Assembly: GCA_003233545.1 (NCBI GenBank)
Contig: QILZ01000261.1
Span: 1-26,275 of the forward strand
Length of the DNA: 26,275 bases
From: Spirochaetales bacterium
GTDB taxonomy: Bacteria; Spirochaetota; Spirochaetia; SZUA-6
Direction: 5' to 3'
Numbering within the stretch: position 1 is the first letter of the stretch; each line of letters begins with the position of its first letter. Below, in pieces: positions 8,947 through 16,788 of this stretch. The translations under genes and the position numbers were made by a program. The notes under the pieces were generated by a model. The model worked only from the letters and a program-made list of their open reading frames with translations, was not told the origin of the DNA and searched no databases.

Positions 8947-9993
8947 TTATTCCAATTTTACCATGTCCAGATTATCGATATATTTCTCCAGAGGTATTTC
9001 ACCCGAGGTTTTAATTTCCTCGAGTTTCTCAAGAATATTTTTTATTCTATCGATATCCTTATAAACATATGTAAAACGTTCTTTTCCTTTCTCTTCCGTA
9101 TAGACACTTTCGAGATAGTTAATATTGAGTGTAAGTGACGATAATATATTATTCAGATTATGAGCCAGGGCAACATACAATTCATTTAAAAGTTCTATTC
9201 GCCCCTCTCTGATCCTGCTTTCCTGTAAAACAGCCTGATACCTGATCGACCTGAATAGTGCGGACAGCTTTGCACCTAATATTTTTGCATCGAAAGGTTT
9301 AACCATGTAATCATCGATCCCGAGAAGGTACGATTTAACGATCGTTTCCACGGATTCATCCCCGCTTATCACAATTATCGGTGTATCCCGATATTCGGGG
9401 ATCATTTCTATTTTTTTTATAAGTTCGAGCCCGTTAATATCCGGCAAATAGATATCCAGCAATATTAAATCGAATTTTTCCTTAGAAACCAGGAAATCCG
9501 AGCCTTTAGTAAAAATAGAATAGTTGAGTTTACACATATTTGCCGCATATACTGCAATATAGAGGTCCGTTTTACTATCCTCTATTATACCTATATTGCC
9601 CTGTCTGGACGCTTCTTTAAGAGTAAAGTAGTTGTTTACTTTTTCGAGCAAATCATCCGCTTTGTACGGCTTTACAAGATAATCTGAAATACCTGCTTTA
9701 AATCCTTTCTTGATCTCTTCCGATCCTTTCTTGGATGTAATCATTATTACAGGGATAGTGAATGTTGCATCATCCTCCCGTATTATTCTGCATACTTCAT
9801 ACCCGTTAAGATCAGGCATTTCCACATCCAGGGTAATAAGATCGATAACACTGTTCCGGATTATATCAAGTCCCTTTTTGCCGTTCACCGCTTCCAGAAT
9901 ATTATACCCGGCACTTTCAAGAATATAACGAATATTCAATCGTGCTGTTTTACTGTCATCTATTACAAGCACCGTTTTTGATTTATCGCCCAT
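8947..9993 (-). CDS. Tandem-receiver response regulator with C-terminal histidine-kinase DHp-like helix
   Basis: Phosphorelay protein of 348 residues. Receiver 1 (about 7-125) has the acidic pair D12-D13, phosphoacceptor D56 (LDVEMPDLNG), T86 and K108. Receiver 2 (about 132-250) has E138-D139, phosphoacceptor D180 (LLDIYLPDING), S210 and K232. The C-terminal part (about 265-335) contains AHNLNN with H278, resembling the phosphorylated helix of histidine kinases, but no N/G box or other ATPase domain follows. The output is therefore not DNA binding. I chose the ATG at 9993, which has an AGGGA site upstream; the frame extends to 10065 but that leader is unlike a receiver domain. It is divergent from the acidic-protein operon. 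Confidence 0.85.
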   Translation of the reverse strand: MGDKSKTVLVIDDSKTARLNIRYILESAGYNILEAVNGKKGLDIIRNSVIDLITLDVEMPDLNGYEVCRIIREDDATFTIPVIMITSKKGSEEIKKGFKAGISDYLVKPYKADDLLEKVNNYFTLKEASRQGNIGIIEDSKTDLYIAVYAANMCKLNYSIFTKGSDFLVSKEKFDLILLDIYLPDINGLELIKKIEMIPEYRDTPIIVISGDESVETIVKSYLLGIDDYMVKPFDAKILGAKLSALFRSIRYQAVLQESRIREGRIELLNELYVALAHNLNNILSSLTLNINYLESVYTEEKGKERFTYVYKDIDRIKNILEKLEEIKTSGEIPLEKYIDNLDMVKLE

Positions 9994-10036
9994 ATCCGTC
10001 CCTTCCCGCAAAATTATTGCAACTTGCAGTATATAA

Positions 10037-10065
10037 AGAATATATATAGTATAGTAGAATATCAA
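10037..10065 (-). promoter_or_regulatory. Candidate promoter for the tandem-receiver gene
   Basis: On the minus strand, TTGATA (10065-10060), a 17-base spacer and TATTCT (10042-10037) would start transcription near 10030, about 37 bases before the chosen ATG. This supports the start at 9993. The surrounding AT-rich sequence makes chance matches likely. Confidence 0.4.
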
Positions 10066-10097
10066 TTGATTTTTGCTATTTTTTTAATGTATTATTA

Positions 10098-10127
10098 TTG
10101 ACAATCGAATATTGCTAGGCGTAAATT
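10098..10127 (+). promoter_or_regulatory. Candidate promoter for the acidic-protein/MAF operon
   Basis: A perfect TTGACA (10098-10103), an 18-base spacer and TAAATT (10122-10127, 4 of 6) point to a start near 10134. This gives a leader of roughly 64 bases before the first small ORF. Confidence 0.4.
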
Positions 10128-10148
10128 AATTATACATTAATAGGGAGC

Positions 10149-10180
10149 AAACTATTCCGATAATATATAATGAATAGTTT
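10149..10180 (+). promoter_or_regulatory. Leader hairpin or operator ahead of the small acidic ORF
   Basis: AAACTATTC (10149-10157) and its perfect reverse complement GAATAGTTT (10172-10180) flank a 14-base AT-rich loop. The structure sits between the predicted start site and the ribosome site CGGGAG of the small ORF. It could act as an mRNA stem or as a dyad operator; the sequence does not say which. Confidence 0.4.
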
Positions 10181-10197
10181 TTCCCGGGAGAATATAA

Positions 10198-10329
10198 ATG
10201 GATGATAAAAATAAATTTCAGCAGGAAGATGTTTCCCTTTCGACAGAAGAGCTGGATTCGATTATCGATAATGCTGATGAGATAAAAGAGGAAGATAAAT
10301 CTCAGGACGAATCCCAAATCGAGCAATAG
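10198..10329 (+). CDS. Small acidic peptide with a FliM-N-like motif
   Basis: A 43-residue ORF beginning MDDKNKFQQEDVSLSTEELD and ending in QIEQ. It has a GGGAG ribosome-site candidate 8 bases upstream. It is strongly acidic and has no signal peptide. Residues 12-27 (V-S-L-S-T-E-E-L-D-S-I-I-D-N-A-D) match the pattern of residues 242-257 of the next protein, and both resemble the LSxxEIDALL start of FliM. The downstream gene's frame is also open from 10286, overlapping this ORF, so a single-base indel could join the two. No recognised family. Confidence 0.55.
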   Translation: MDDKNKFQQEDVSLSTEELDSIIDNADEIKEEDKSQDESQIEQ

Positions 10330-10390
10330 AGTCTGGGTTAAGATAAAGCCGGAAGATGTACAGCAGGATTCTTTAAATAAGGGAGCAGAA

Positions 10391-12208
10391 ATGAATGATT
10401 TTGAACTATCCGACCTCGATATGGATGTCGATGAGGACTCAAAACTTACCGAGGAAGAAGAGCAGCTTTTAGGGGAGCTTGAAAATAAGAATACTGAAAA
10501 CAATGATGCGAATCAGGAATCCCTGCCTGATCTGGAACTTCCCGATTTGGATATCGATAATCTGGAAGATATTGAACTGCCCGAAGAAGAAACCACCGAA
10601 CCGGAACATACGGATTCGGAGATCAATTCGGAAATTCTTACCCTTGGAAGCGGAGAAGTGAAACTTGAAATACCGGGAGATGACTTATCCGGTATCGGGA
10701 GCTCCGATACGTTACCTTCGGCGGATAATGAACTGAAAGAGCCGGACATTATGGAGGAATTACCGGAAATCGAAGAAGAGCTCCCCGAACTCGAACCGGA
10801 ACAGGAAGAAATAGAAGTGCCGCTTAATGAATCGGTATCGGTAGAGGAACATTTTGATGACCTTAATGCACTGGAGAAAGACCTGACATCTCCCGGTACG
10901 GAAAAAACAGGCACAGAGAATAAATCTTCCGTTTCAAAGGAATCTTCGGAAATGCTTACAAGAATAGAGCAGGAACTAAGAGAGATTAAATCGGATCTCG
11001 TAGATCTTAAAAAAGAACTTGCCTCTTTCAAAAGGGAAAACATTCCTGTACAAAAAGAACAGGCCGAAGCCGAAGAAGATGCCGGCTTCTTTGTGGAGGA
11101 AGAAGATGAAACTATCGCTTTAACCGGAGATGAACTTAATAATATACTGAATAGTGCTGATATTACGGAAGAAGTTGCCGAGGAAACTCAGATTAAACTG
11201 GAAGAAGATAAGAATCTTATCGATAAAGAAGATATTATCAGCTACGAAGAAACAGACGAAGTTCAGCCTGAAGAGAACAAAGAGGAAATAAAACCTGACA
11301 CTCCTGAAAGTGAACCTGAAACGGTAGAACTTGAAGTTTCGGAAGAGATACAGACCCTGGAATCCGAACTGGAACAACCGGAAGAAACCGAAGAGGAGAT
11401 ATCACTGGAGCTGCCGGAAGAAATAGAACTCGAAGAAGATGAAGCAGAAACACTCCCGGAGGGACAGGAGGATACAGCGCCGGAGCCGGCATTTGAAATG
11501 ACCGAACCGGAAGCAGAAGAGCTTCAGCTTTCCGATGAGATCGAACTCGAGGATATGCAGACTCTCGAAACCCCTTCCGACACAACTCCGGAAGAACCTG
11601 AACTCGAACTGCCCGAGGAACTCGAATTAGAAACGGACAATCTGGAAATCCCTCAGGAAGAACCTTCTGAAGAGATTCAGCTCGAAGAGGCCGAACAGCA
11701 AGAGGAAATCGAACTCGAACTACCCGATGAGCTAGAACTCGAAGATTCGGAAACTCTCGAAACCCCTTCCGACACAACTCCGGAAGAACCTGAACTCGAA
11801 CTGCCCGAGGAGATCGAATTAGAAACGGACAACCTGGAAATCCCTCAGGAAGAACCTTCTGAAGAGATTCAGCTTGAAGAGGCCGAACAGCAAGAGGAAA
11901 TCGAACTCGAACTACCAGATGAGCTCGAAATATCCGAAGAAGAAGGTGCTTCCGAAGAAACAGAAATGCCCGCAGCCGTCGAGCTTGAACTGCCGGAAGA
12001 AGCGGAACCTGTCATAAAAGAACAACCGGAAAAACCACAGGAAGAAAGGAATATTCCCGAAGACCTTAAAATTGAAATAAAATCCGTACTTACCTATATG
12101 GATCAGCTCCTTGAATCACTTCCTGAAGAAAAGATTCAGGAATTCGCAAAATCCGAATATTTCGGTGTTTATAAAAAACTATTTGAGGAATTAGGATTAG
12201 GAAGTTGA
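10391..12208 (+). CDS. Glu-rich acidic repeat protein, coiled coil and conserved-looking C-terminal block
   Basis: A 605-residue, very acidic, cytoplasmic protein with no signal peptide or membrane segment. Function unknown. Seen in order are an acidic N terminus (DFELSDLDMDVDEDSKL), a coiled-coil stretch near 180-220 (MLTRIEQELREIKSDLVDLK), a FliM-N-like motif at 243-257 (ALTGDELNNILNSAD), and a long low-complexity region of ELELPEELELE-like repeats that includes a 64-residue tandem duplication. The last ~55 residues are compositionally normal (VLTYMDQLLESLPEEKIQEF) and look like a folded interaction domain. A strong AAGGGAG site precedes the ATG. Its stop overlaps the start of the GAF protein (TGATG), so the two are coupled. 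It may be a scaffold or polar-organiser-like protein; that is inference. Confidence 0.82.
   Translation: MNDFELSDLDMDVDEDSKLTEEEEQLLGELENKNTENNDANQESLPDLELPDLDIDNLEDIELPEEETTEPEHTDSEINSEILTLGSGEVKLEIPGDDLSGIGSSDTLPSADNELKEPDIMEELPEIEEELPELEPEQEEIEVPLNESVSVEEHFDDLNALEKDLTSPGTEKTGTENKSSVSKESSEMLTRIEQELREIKSDLVDLKKELASFKRENIPVQKEQAEAEEDAGFFVEEEDETIALTGDELNNILNSADITEEVAEETQIKLEEDKNLIDKEDIISYEETDEVQPEENKEEIKPDTPESEPETVELEVSEEIQTLESELEQPEETEEEISLELPEEIELEEDEAETLPEGQEDTAPEPAFEMTEPEAEELQLSDEIELEDMQTLETPSDTTPEEPELELPEELELETDNLEIPQEEPSEEIQLEEAEQQEEIELELPDELELEDSETLETPSDTTPEEPELELPEEIELETDNLEIPQEEPSEEIQLEEAEQQEEIELELPDELEISEEEGASEETEMPAAVELELPEEAEPVIKEQPEKPQEERNIPEDLKIEIKSVLTYMDQLLESLPEEKIQEFAKSEYFGVYKKLFEELGLGS
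11561..11944 (+). repeat. 192-bp in-frame tandem duplication within the acidic protein gene
   Basis: Copy 1 (11561-11752) and copy 2 (11753-11944) are exactly 192 bases (64 codons) apart. I count six mismatches over the first ~175 bases, after which copy 2 diverges near 11929. The near-identity at DNA level, including third positions, indicates a recent duplication or ongoing homogenisation rather than old repeats. Confidence 0.9.
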
Positions 12209-13476
12209 TGGGTCTGCTTGATAAAGCATTAATCCTGAGTAAAGATAAAACCTCCGAAGCAAAGGGACTTTTACAGAAGACAATATCGGTTCTCGACTCG
12301 ATAGAATCCGTTAAGACGACTGTTTCCCTGGTTACCCAGGAAGAACTCGACATACTCTCAGCTAAAAATAAAAAGCATAAAGAGCATAGCGAAAAGCAAT
12401 TATTTAAAAAACCTGTTTCCGTAAAACCTGCTTCGGTGCCGTTAACCTGGTCGGAAGCACATAAATCCGCTCCGCAATATCACAGTCCCACGGTAGAAAA
12501 AAAAGAAGTCGATAATCTCTTAGAAAGTGAAGACAGTAAAGATGATTCCGGTATAAGCCCGGCAATTCTTAAAGAAATCCAGTCCATAGAAGAAGGAATA
12601 GAAACTCCGGCTTTTCTGTTTGCCATGCTGAAGAGTAAACTAGGGATAACAAAAGGAGCCCTTCTTCTGTACGATCCGCTTAAAATGGTATTTGCTCCAT
12701 GGGCAAGCAGCGGATACGATACAACAACGATGCACCGGTTACGAATTCCTCTCGGCTTTTCGGAATCCTTTAACGAAACAGCAGAAGGAAAAACTGTCGT
12801 TGTAACAGAAGAGCAGAAACTTAAAGAGTATAAACCTTTTTTTTCCAACAGGGAATTTAATCTTATATCCAGACTGATTATTGCTCCTCTTCTCTATAAA
12901 AATAAACTTGTTTCCATTTTATTAATCACGGAAGCAGCGGAAGAAACAGATAATGAACCTTTGGATGTTATAATAAGCAATATTTCTTCACAACTTACGC
13001 AAAAAATATACAATGCACGTGAAAAGAAGATGCAGTTACTGAAAAAAATAGAACCGGAAGAATTGGAATCCCTGGAAAATACTATAGACAAACATATCAC
13101 ATATGCCCTGGAAAAAGGAAATTCTTTTGTTCTTGTATTACTTAAACTTTCCGATTTTATTAAATCCATCGCATCGGGAACATCGAGTCTGATCGATCCG
13201 TTTAGACTAAGTGAAGATATTACAAAAATATTGCAATCATTATTTTATAATATGGGAAACATTTTTGAGATCGAGTCCGGCGTTTTTATTATTTCACTCT
13301 TTAAAATTAAAAATCCGGATATGGAATTAATTTTTGATCAGACTACATATACTATTAAACAATTTTTTAATAGTATAGACAGGGAAGCAACGGCTGTTCC
13401 GGGCATACAATATAGTTATAAAATGTATCCTAAAAACGGTAAAAATTCCAAAGAGTTAATTGCCGATCTTATGTAG
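12208..13476 (+). CDS. GAF-domain protein with a degenerate GGDEF-like C-terminal domain
   Basis: A 422-residue soluble protein. The N terminus (1-120) is charged and probably flexible. Residues ~128-248 look like a GAF sensor domain (TKGALLLYDPLKMVFAPWAS, then RIPLGFSESFNETAEGKTVV and LIIAPLLYKNKLVSILLI). Residues ~285-422 have the order of a diguanylate-cyclase fold, including a final YPKNGKNSKELIADLM, but the active-site loop reads IESGV instead of GGDEF, so catalysis is not expected. The frame allows TTG at 12205, but ATG at 12208 with GGATTAGGAAG upstream is better and overlaps the previous stop. It precedes two MAF genes. Role unknown; ligand sensing is likely. The GGDEF relationship is a fold-level inference. 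Confidence 0.75.
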   Translation: MGLLDKALILSKDKTSEAKGLLQKTISVLDSIESVKTTVSLVTQEELDILSAKNKKHKEHSEKQLFKKPVSVKPASVPLTWSEAHKSAPQYHSPTVEKKEVDNLLESEDSKDDSGISPAILKEIQSIEEGIETPAFLFAMLKSKLGITKGALLLYDPLKMVFAPWASSGYDTTTMHRLRIPLGFSESFNETAEGKTVVVTEEQKLKEYKPFFSNREFNLISRLIIAPLLYKNKLVSILLITEAAEETDNEPLDVIISNISSQLTQKIYNAREKKMQLLKKIEPEELESLENTIDKHITYALEKGNSFVLVLLKLSDFIKSIASGTSSLIDPFRLSEDITKILQSLFYNMGNIFEIESGVFIISLFKIKNPDMELIFDQTTYTIKQFFNSIDREATAVPGIQYSYKMYPKNGKNSKELIADLM

Positions 13477-13484
13477 CAGTATAT

Positions 13485-15122
13485 ATGGAGTTGCGCCATT
13501 TTAAAAACAAAAACGGCTTTTTATCCGTTTCTATCGATAACATCCGTATACACTCACAGTACGACCCGGAGAAAGAGGCGTTAAGATTTATAAAGGTCAA
13601 GCTGAATACAGGATCATCTTCCAGGCCTTCGACAATAATAATTCTCGGTGCGGGTCTCGGATATCTTGTTAATGCCGTAAAGGTAAAATCTCCCGGAACC
13701 AGAATAATTACTGTTTATTACTCTCACCTTTTATATGAACAAGCATTTTCACACGGCACATTATTCTGGCATGACAGATTAAATATAAGCCTGCCCGATT
13801 TTTTAAAGAATAATATCGGAGAACTCGATACGGAAGGCTTAATTACAATTGAATGGCCTCCGTGTGCAAGGGCTTTTTCCGTCTTATCAAACTATGTTAA
13901 CAGGGTTGTTTATCAGTTTATCAGTGAATTAACCGGTAATTTAAGGACTACACTTTATAGCGGAAAACGATGGATAAAGAATACATTTAATAATTTTCTT
14001 CATCATGTGCCTGATTTTAAACTCAATCCGGATAGAACACATACACCCGTTATTATTGCTGCTTCCGGTCCGTCGCTCCGTAAAACCGCTGTAATGCTGA
14101 AAAACTTCAGAAACCGTTATATATTATTGGCGCTGCCTTCTTCACTCCTCTTTCTTGATTCCATTAACTTAAAACCGGATTTAACGGTAGTTACAGATCC
14201 CGGTTTTTACTCATTTTATCATTGTGCAAACTGCAATAATACCGGTCTCCGCATTGTCATGCCCTTTTCCGCTCCGACAGGCATGCACAATTTACGGCAT
14301 CATGTATCTTTTTTTTGTCAACCGTATTTTTTCGAACATGAAATTGTTAAAGAATCAGGCCTTGAATTTATGAATATAGTACCGAAAGGCACCGTGGCGG
14401 CAACTGCACTGGAACTTGCGTTAAATCTGACAGACAGAGAAATTATTTTTGCCGGTCTTGATTTATGTTATTTCGACATCAAATCACATGTTCAGCCTAA
14501 TTCTCTCGATCTTTTTTATTATTCAAGCTCAAACAGGTATCACCCTCTTTATTCTGAAATATTCTCTTTTGCAATAAAGAAGGCACCCCATACAAAGTTT
14601 GATAATGGAGTAAAATACCGGTTTTCCGATGCTCTTAAAGCATATACGGGGTCTTTTAATATCTCCTCATCTCATGCTGATGATAATGTTTACAGGGTAT
14701 TTCCGTCGCCTGTGGCAATAGCCGGCATTAAGAATATTACACTGCAAAACATGAAGAATATAATGGAGAAAGCCCGCTTTTATGATTTCTCCGAATCCAT
14801 CGATTTAAAAACAGGCTATCCTGATTTTAAAAAGAGGAAGCAGGTCCTTTTGACTGTTATTGATAACTGGCTTAAATCCGTGCGCAATATTAAATCTCAG
14901 TTACAATCCGCCGGAGATCCGGGAATACTTATAAATGATGCCCGTTTTCTTAATCTGTCCTATTACATGGAACCCCAGCTGCTTATGGAAATTAAGCGAA
15001 AGGCCCGTCTGCATGGTATAAAACCTGCAGTAAAGACTGCTTTTTTACTTTTTAAAAATGAATATTATTTTCTCAATAACTTAAAAAAAACAATAGAAGA
15101 AGCAGAACCTGATGAAACATAA
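13485..15122 (+). CDS. MAF/DUF115 (MptE-like) motility-associated protein, copy 1
   Basis: A 545-residue protein of the family annotated as motility-associated factor (Maf) glycosyltransferase or 6-hydroxymethylpterin pyrophosphokinase MptE-like. The central nucleotide-binding-type motif is ASGPSL at 193-198, followed by the family pattern in which a small-residue strand (ILLALPSSLLFL) leads to KPDLTVVTDPGFY. An N-terminal Rossmann-like segment shows ILGAGLGYLVNAV near 45-60. In other bacteria Maf proteins add nonulosonic acids to flagellin; that role here is inference. No signal peptide or membrane segment is evident. The start follows the GAF gene by 8 bases with no strong ribosome site, and its end overlaps copy 2 by 11 bases. 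Confidence 0.8.
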   Translation: MELRHFKNKNGFLSVSIDNIRIHSQYDPEKEALRFIKVKLNTGSSSRPSTIIILGAGLGYLVNAVKVKSPGTRIITVYYSHLLYEQAFSHGTLFWHDRLNISLPDFLKNNIGELDTEGLITIEWPPCARAFSVLSNYVNRVVYQFISELTGNLRTTLYSGKRWIKNTFNNFLHHVPDFKLNPDRTHTPVIIAASGPSLRKTAVMLKNFRNRYILLALPSSLLFLDSINLKPDLTVVTDPGFYSFYHCANCNNTGLRIVMPFSAPTGMHNLRHHVSFFCQPYFFEHEIVKESGLEFMNIVPKGTVAATALELALNLTDREIIFAGLDLCYFDIKSHVQPNSLDLFYYSSSNRYHPLYSEIFSFAIKKAPHTKFDNGVKYRFSDALKAYTGSFNISSSHADDNVYRVFPSPVAIAGIKNITLQNMKNIMEKARFYDFSESIDLKTGYPDFKKRKQVLLTVIDNWLKSVRNIKSQLQSAGDPGILINDARFLNLSYYMEPQLLMEIKRKARLHGIKPAVKTAFLLFKNEYYFLNNLKKTIEEAEPDET

Positions 15123-16788
15123 CCCGGTTTACCAGAGAAACATGCTGGCACTTACAACAAACAATCCCGAACTGGCAGCATATATTACCAGTCTGCAAAA
15201 AACCGAAACAGTTAGAATTATCACATCAAAATCCGGTCACCCGGTACCTGCAGTCATGAAAAACGGAAGGCTCACTCCTATTCATTCGACCTTCGACCCG
15301 ATTAAAGAGGGCAAACGTTACCTTGCAATAGGCCCGAAAAGCGGTTATAAAGTTATTTTCGGATTTGGTGCCGGTTATCATATACTTCCGTTTCTCTCTT
15401 TTAAAAACATTTCCAGTGTTATTGTTATAGAAAAAGATGCAGCTCTTTTTACTTCTATTTTAGAGCTGATAGATTTACGAAAGATTTTACTCGATCCCAG
15501 GGTTAGAATTCTATTGGACCTTTCCCCGAAAAAAATAGCCGATTTCTTCCTGGAACATTATTTTCCGGCTGTTTTCGGAAATCTCCAGACATTATTCCTT
15601 CGTTCGAGGTATAATATGGAACGGAGCTATTTTGAAAAGATTATAGATTCGATTAAGGAGGTAATAGGCAAAATAGCAGATGATTATACGGTTCAGGCCC
15701 ATTTCGGAAAAAAATGGTTTATAAATACGTTGTACAATCTATATACGGCAGGAGAAACATCCGGTACTATTCCTCCTGTTCGCAGCGTTATAATTACCGG
15801 TGCGGGGCCGTCTCTGGAAAATCAGATTAATCAAATAAAACAGCTTAAAAAAGATAATTATTTACTCGCAACGGATACTTCATTGCCGGTTCTGCTGGCC
15901 AACGATATTATGCCTGATATTGTAATATCTATCGATTGTCAGCATATAAGCTACCACCACTTTTTGCAGGGATATCCGGAAAACGTACCACTTGTCCTCG
16001 ACCTGGCATCGCCTCCTCTTTTAACAAGACTTTCTAAAAAAACAATTTTCTTTTCCAGCGGACACCCTTTTTCCCTTTATGTGTCCAAAAATTGGCGCCA
16101 CTTTCCTGTTATAGACACCTCCGGAGGCAATGTTACACATGCTGCCATTTCTCTTACAGAAAAGCTGGAAGCACATCGTGTGTATCTATTCGGAGTCGAT
16201 TATTCATATCCCGAAGGAAAAGCATATTCGCGGGGTACTTATATTTATCCGTTGTTCCGTTCTATGGAACTTCATACAAAACCACTGGAAAGCCTTCTGT
16301 TTTCTTTTATTATGAGAAATAAAACTATCGAAAAAATAAAAAATAACGGAATAATCATTTACACGACACGACCTATGAGCAGTTACAGAGTTCGTCTGGA
16401 ATCACTTATTAATACATTAAACAGCAATGTCATCCAAGCTCCCGGAATGGGTGTTCCTCTGCACACTAAAAATCCCGTGAAACAGTTAGGGAGAAACAGC
16501 AATCTATACTCACTTTTCTCAGCCGGCAGCTCCCCCACCGACTGGCTGGAATTCATCTATCGATACTATAAGAAAGTTAAAAAACTTCCCGCACCTTTCG
16601 CACCCTTAGATAAATACTTTAAAAATCTTAAGCCCGAAGACAAAAATATATGGATGACTCAATTCCCCGCTGCTGCTGCAATACGGGAATCTCACGACAC
16701 TCCGGATATCAACAGCACGGAAATATTAAGAAAAGTGAGACTGTGGACACTTTCCAGAATAGAACTGATTTTGAATCAAACCAGATAA
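15112..16788 (+). CDS. MAF/DUF115 (MptE-like) motility-associated protein, copy 2
   Basis: A 558-residue paralogue of the preceding gene with the same architecture. It has an N-terminal FGFGAGYHILPFL segment near 80-95 and a central TGAGPSL motif (229-235), then YLLATDTSLPVLLANDIMPD and IVISIDCQHISYHH. It also has SGGNVTHAAISLTEKL and LFGVDYSYPEGKAYSRG, matching conserved blocks of the family. The two copies share order and motifs but little overall identity, which suggests an old duplication and different acceptors or donors. It is translationally coupled to copy 1 and convergent with the Memo-like gene, overlapping that gene's 3' end by 13 bases. The glycosyltransferase role is inferred from family members. 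Confidence 0.82.
   Translation: MKHNPVYQRNMLALTTNNPELAAYITSLQKTETVRIITSKSGHPVPAVMKNGRLTPIHSTFDPIKEGKRYLAIGPKSGYKVIFGFGAGYHILPFLSFKNISSVIVIEKDAALFTSILELIDLRKILLDPRVRILLDLSPKKIADFFLEHYFPAVFGNLQTLFLRSRYNMERSYFEKIIDSIKEVIGKIADDYTVQAHFGKKWFINTLYNLYTAGETSGTIPPVRSVIITGAGPSLENQINQIKQLKKDNYLLATDTSLPVLLANDIMPDIVISIDCQHISYHHFLQGYPENVPLVLDLASPPLLTRLSKKTIFFSSGHPFSLYVSKNWRHFPVIDTSGGNVTHAAISLTEKLEAHRVYLFGVDYSYPEGKAYSRGTYIYPLFRSMELHTKPLESLLFSFIMRNKTIEKIKNNGIIIYTTRPMSSYRVRLESLINTLNSNVIQAPGMGVPLHTKNPVKQLGRNSNLYSLFSAGSSPTDWLEFIYRYYKKVKKLPAPFAPLDKYFKNLKPEDKNIWMTQFPAAAAIRESHDTPDINSTEILRKVRLWTLSRIELILNQTR

Noticed and set aside
9994..10065. N-terminal 24-residue extension of the tandem-receiver protein
   Set aside because: It overlaps the predicted promoter, is unlike receiver N termini, and the ATG at 9993 has its own ribosome site.
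11238..11777. 179-residue minus-strand open frame
   Set aside because: Complement of the Glu-rich repeat region; its Arg/Leu/Pro composition is what GAA/GAG repeats give on the other strand.
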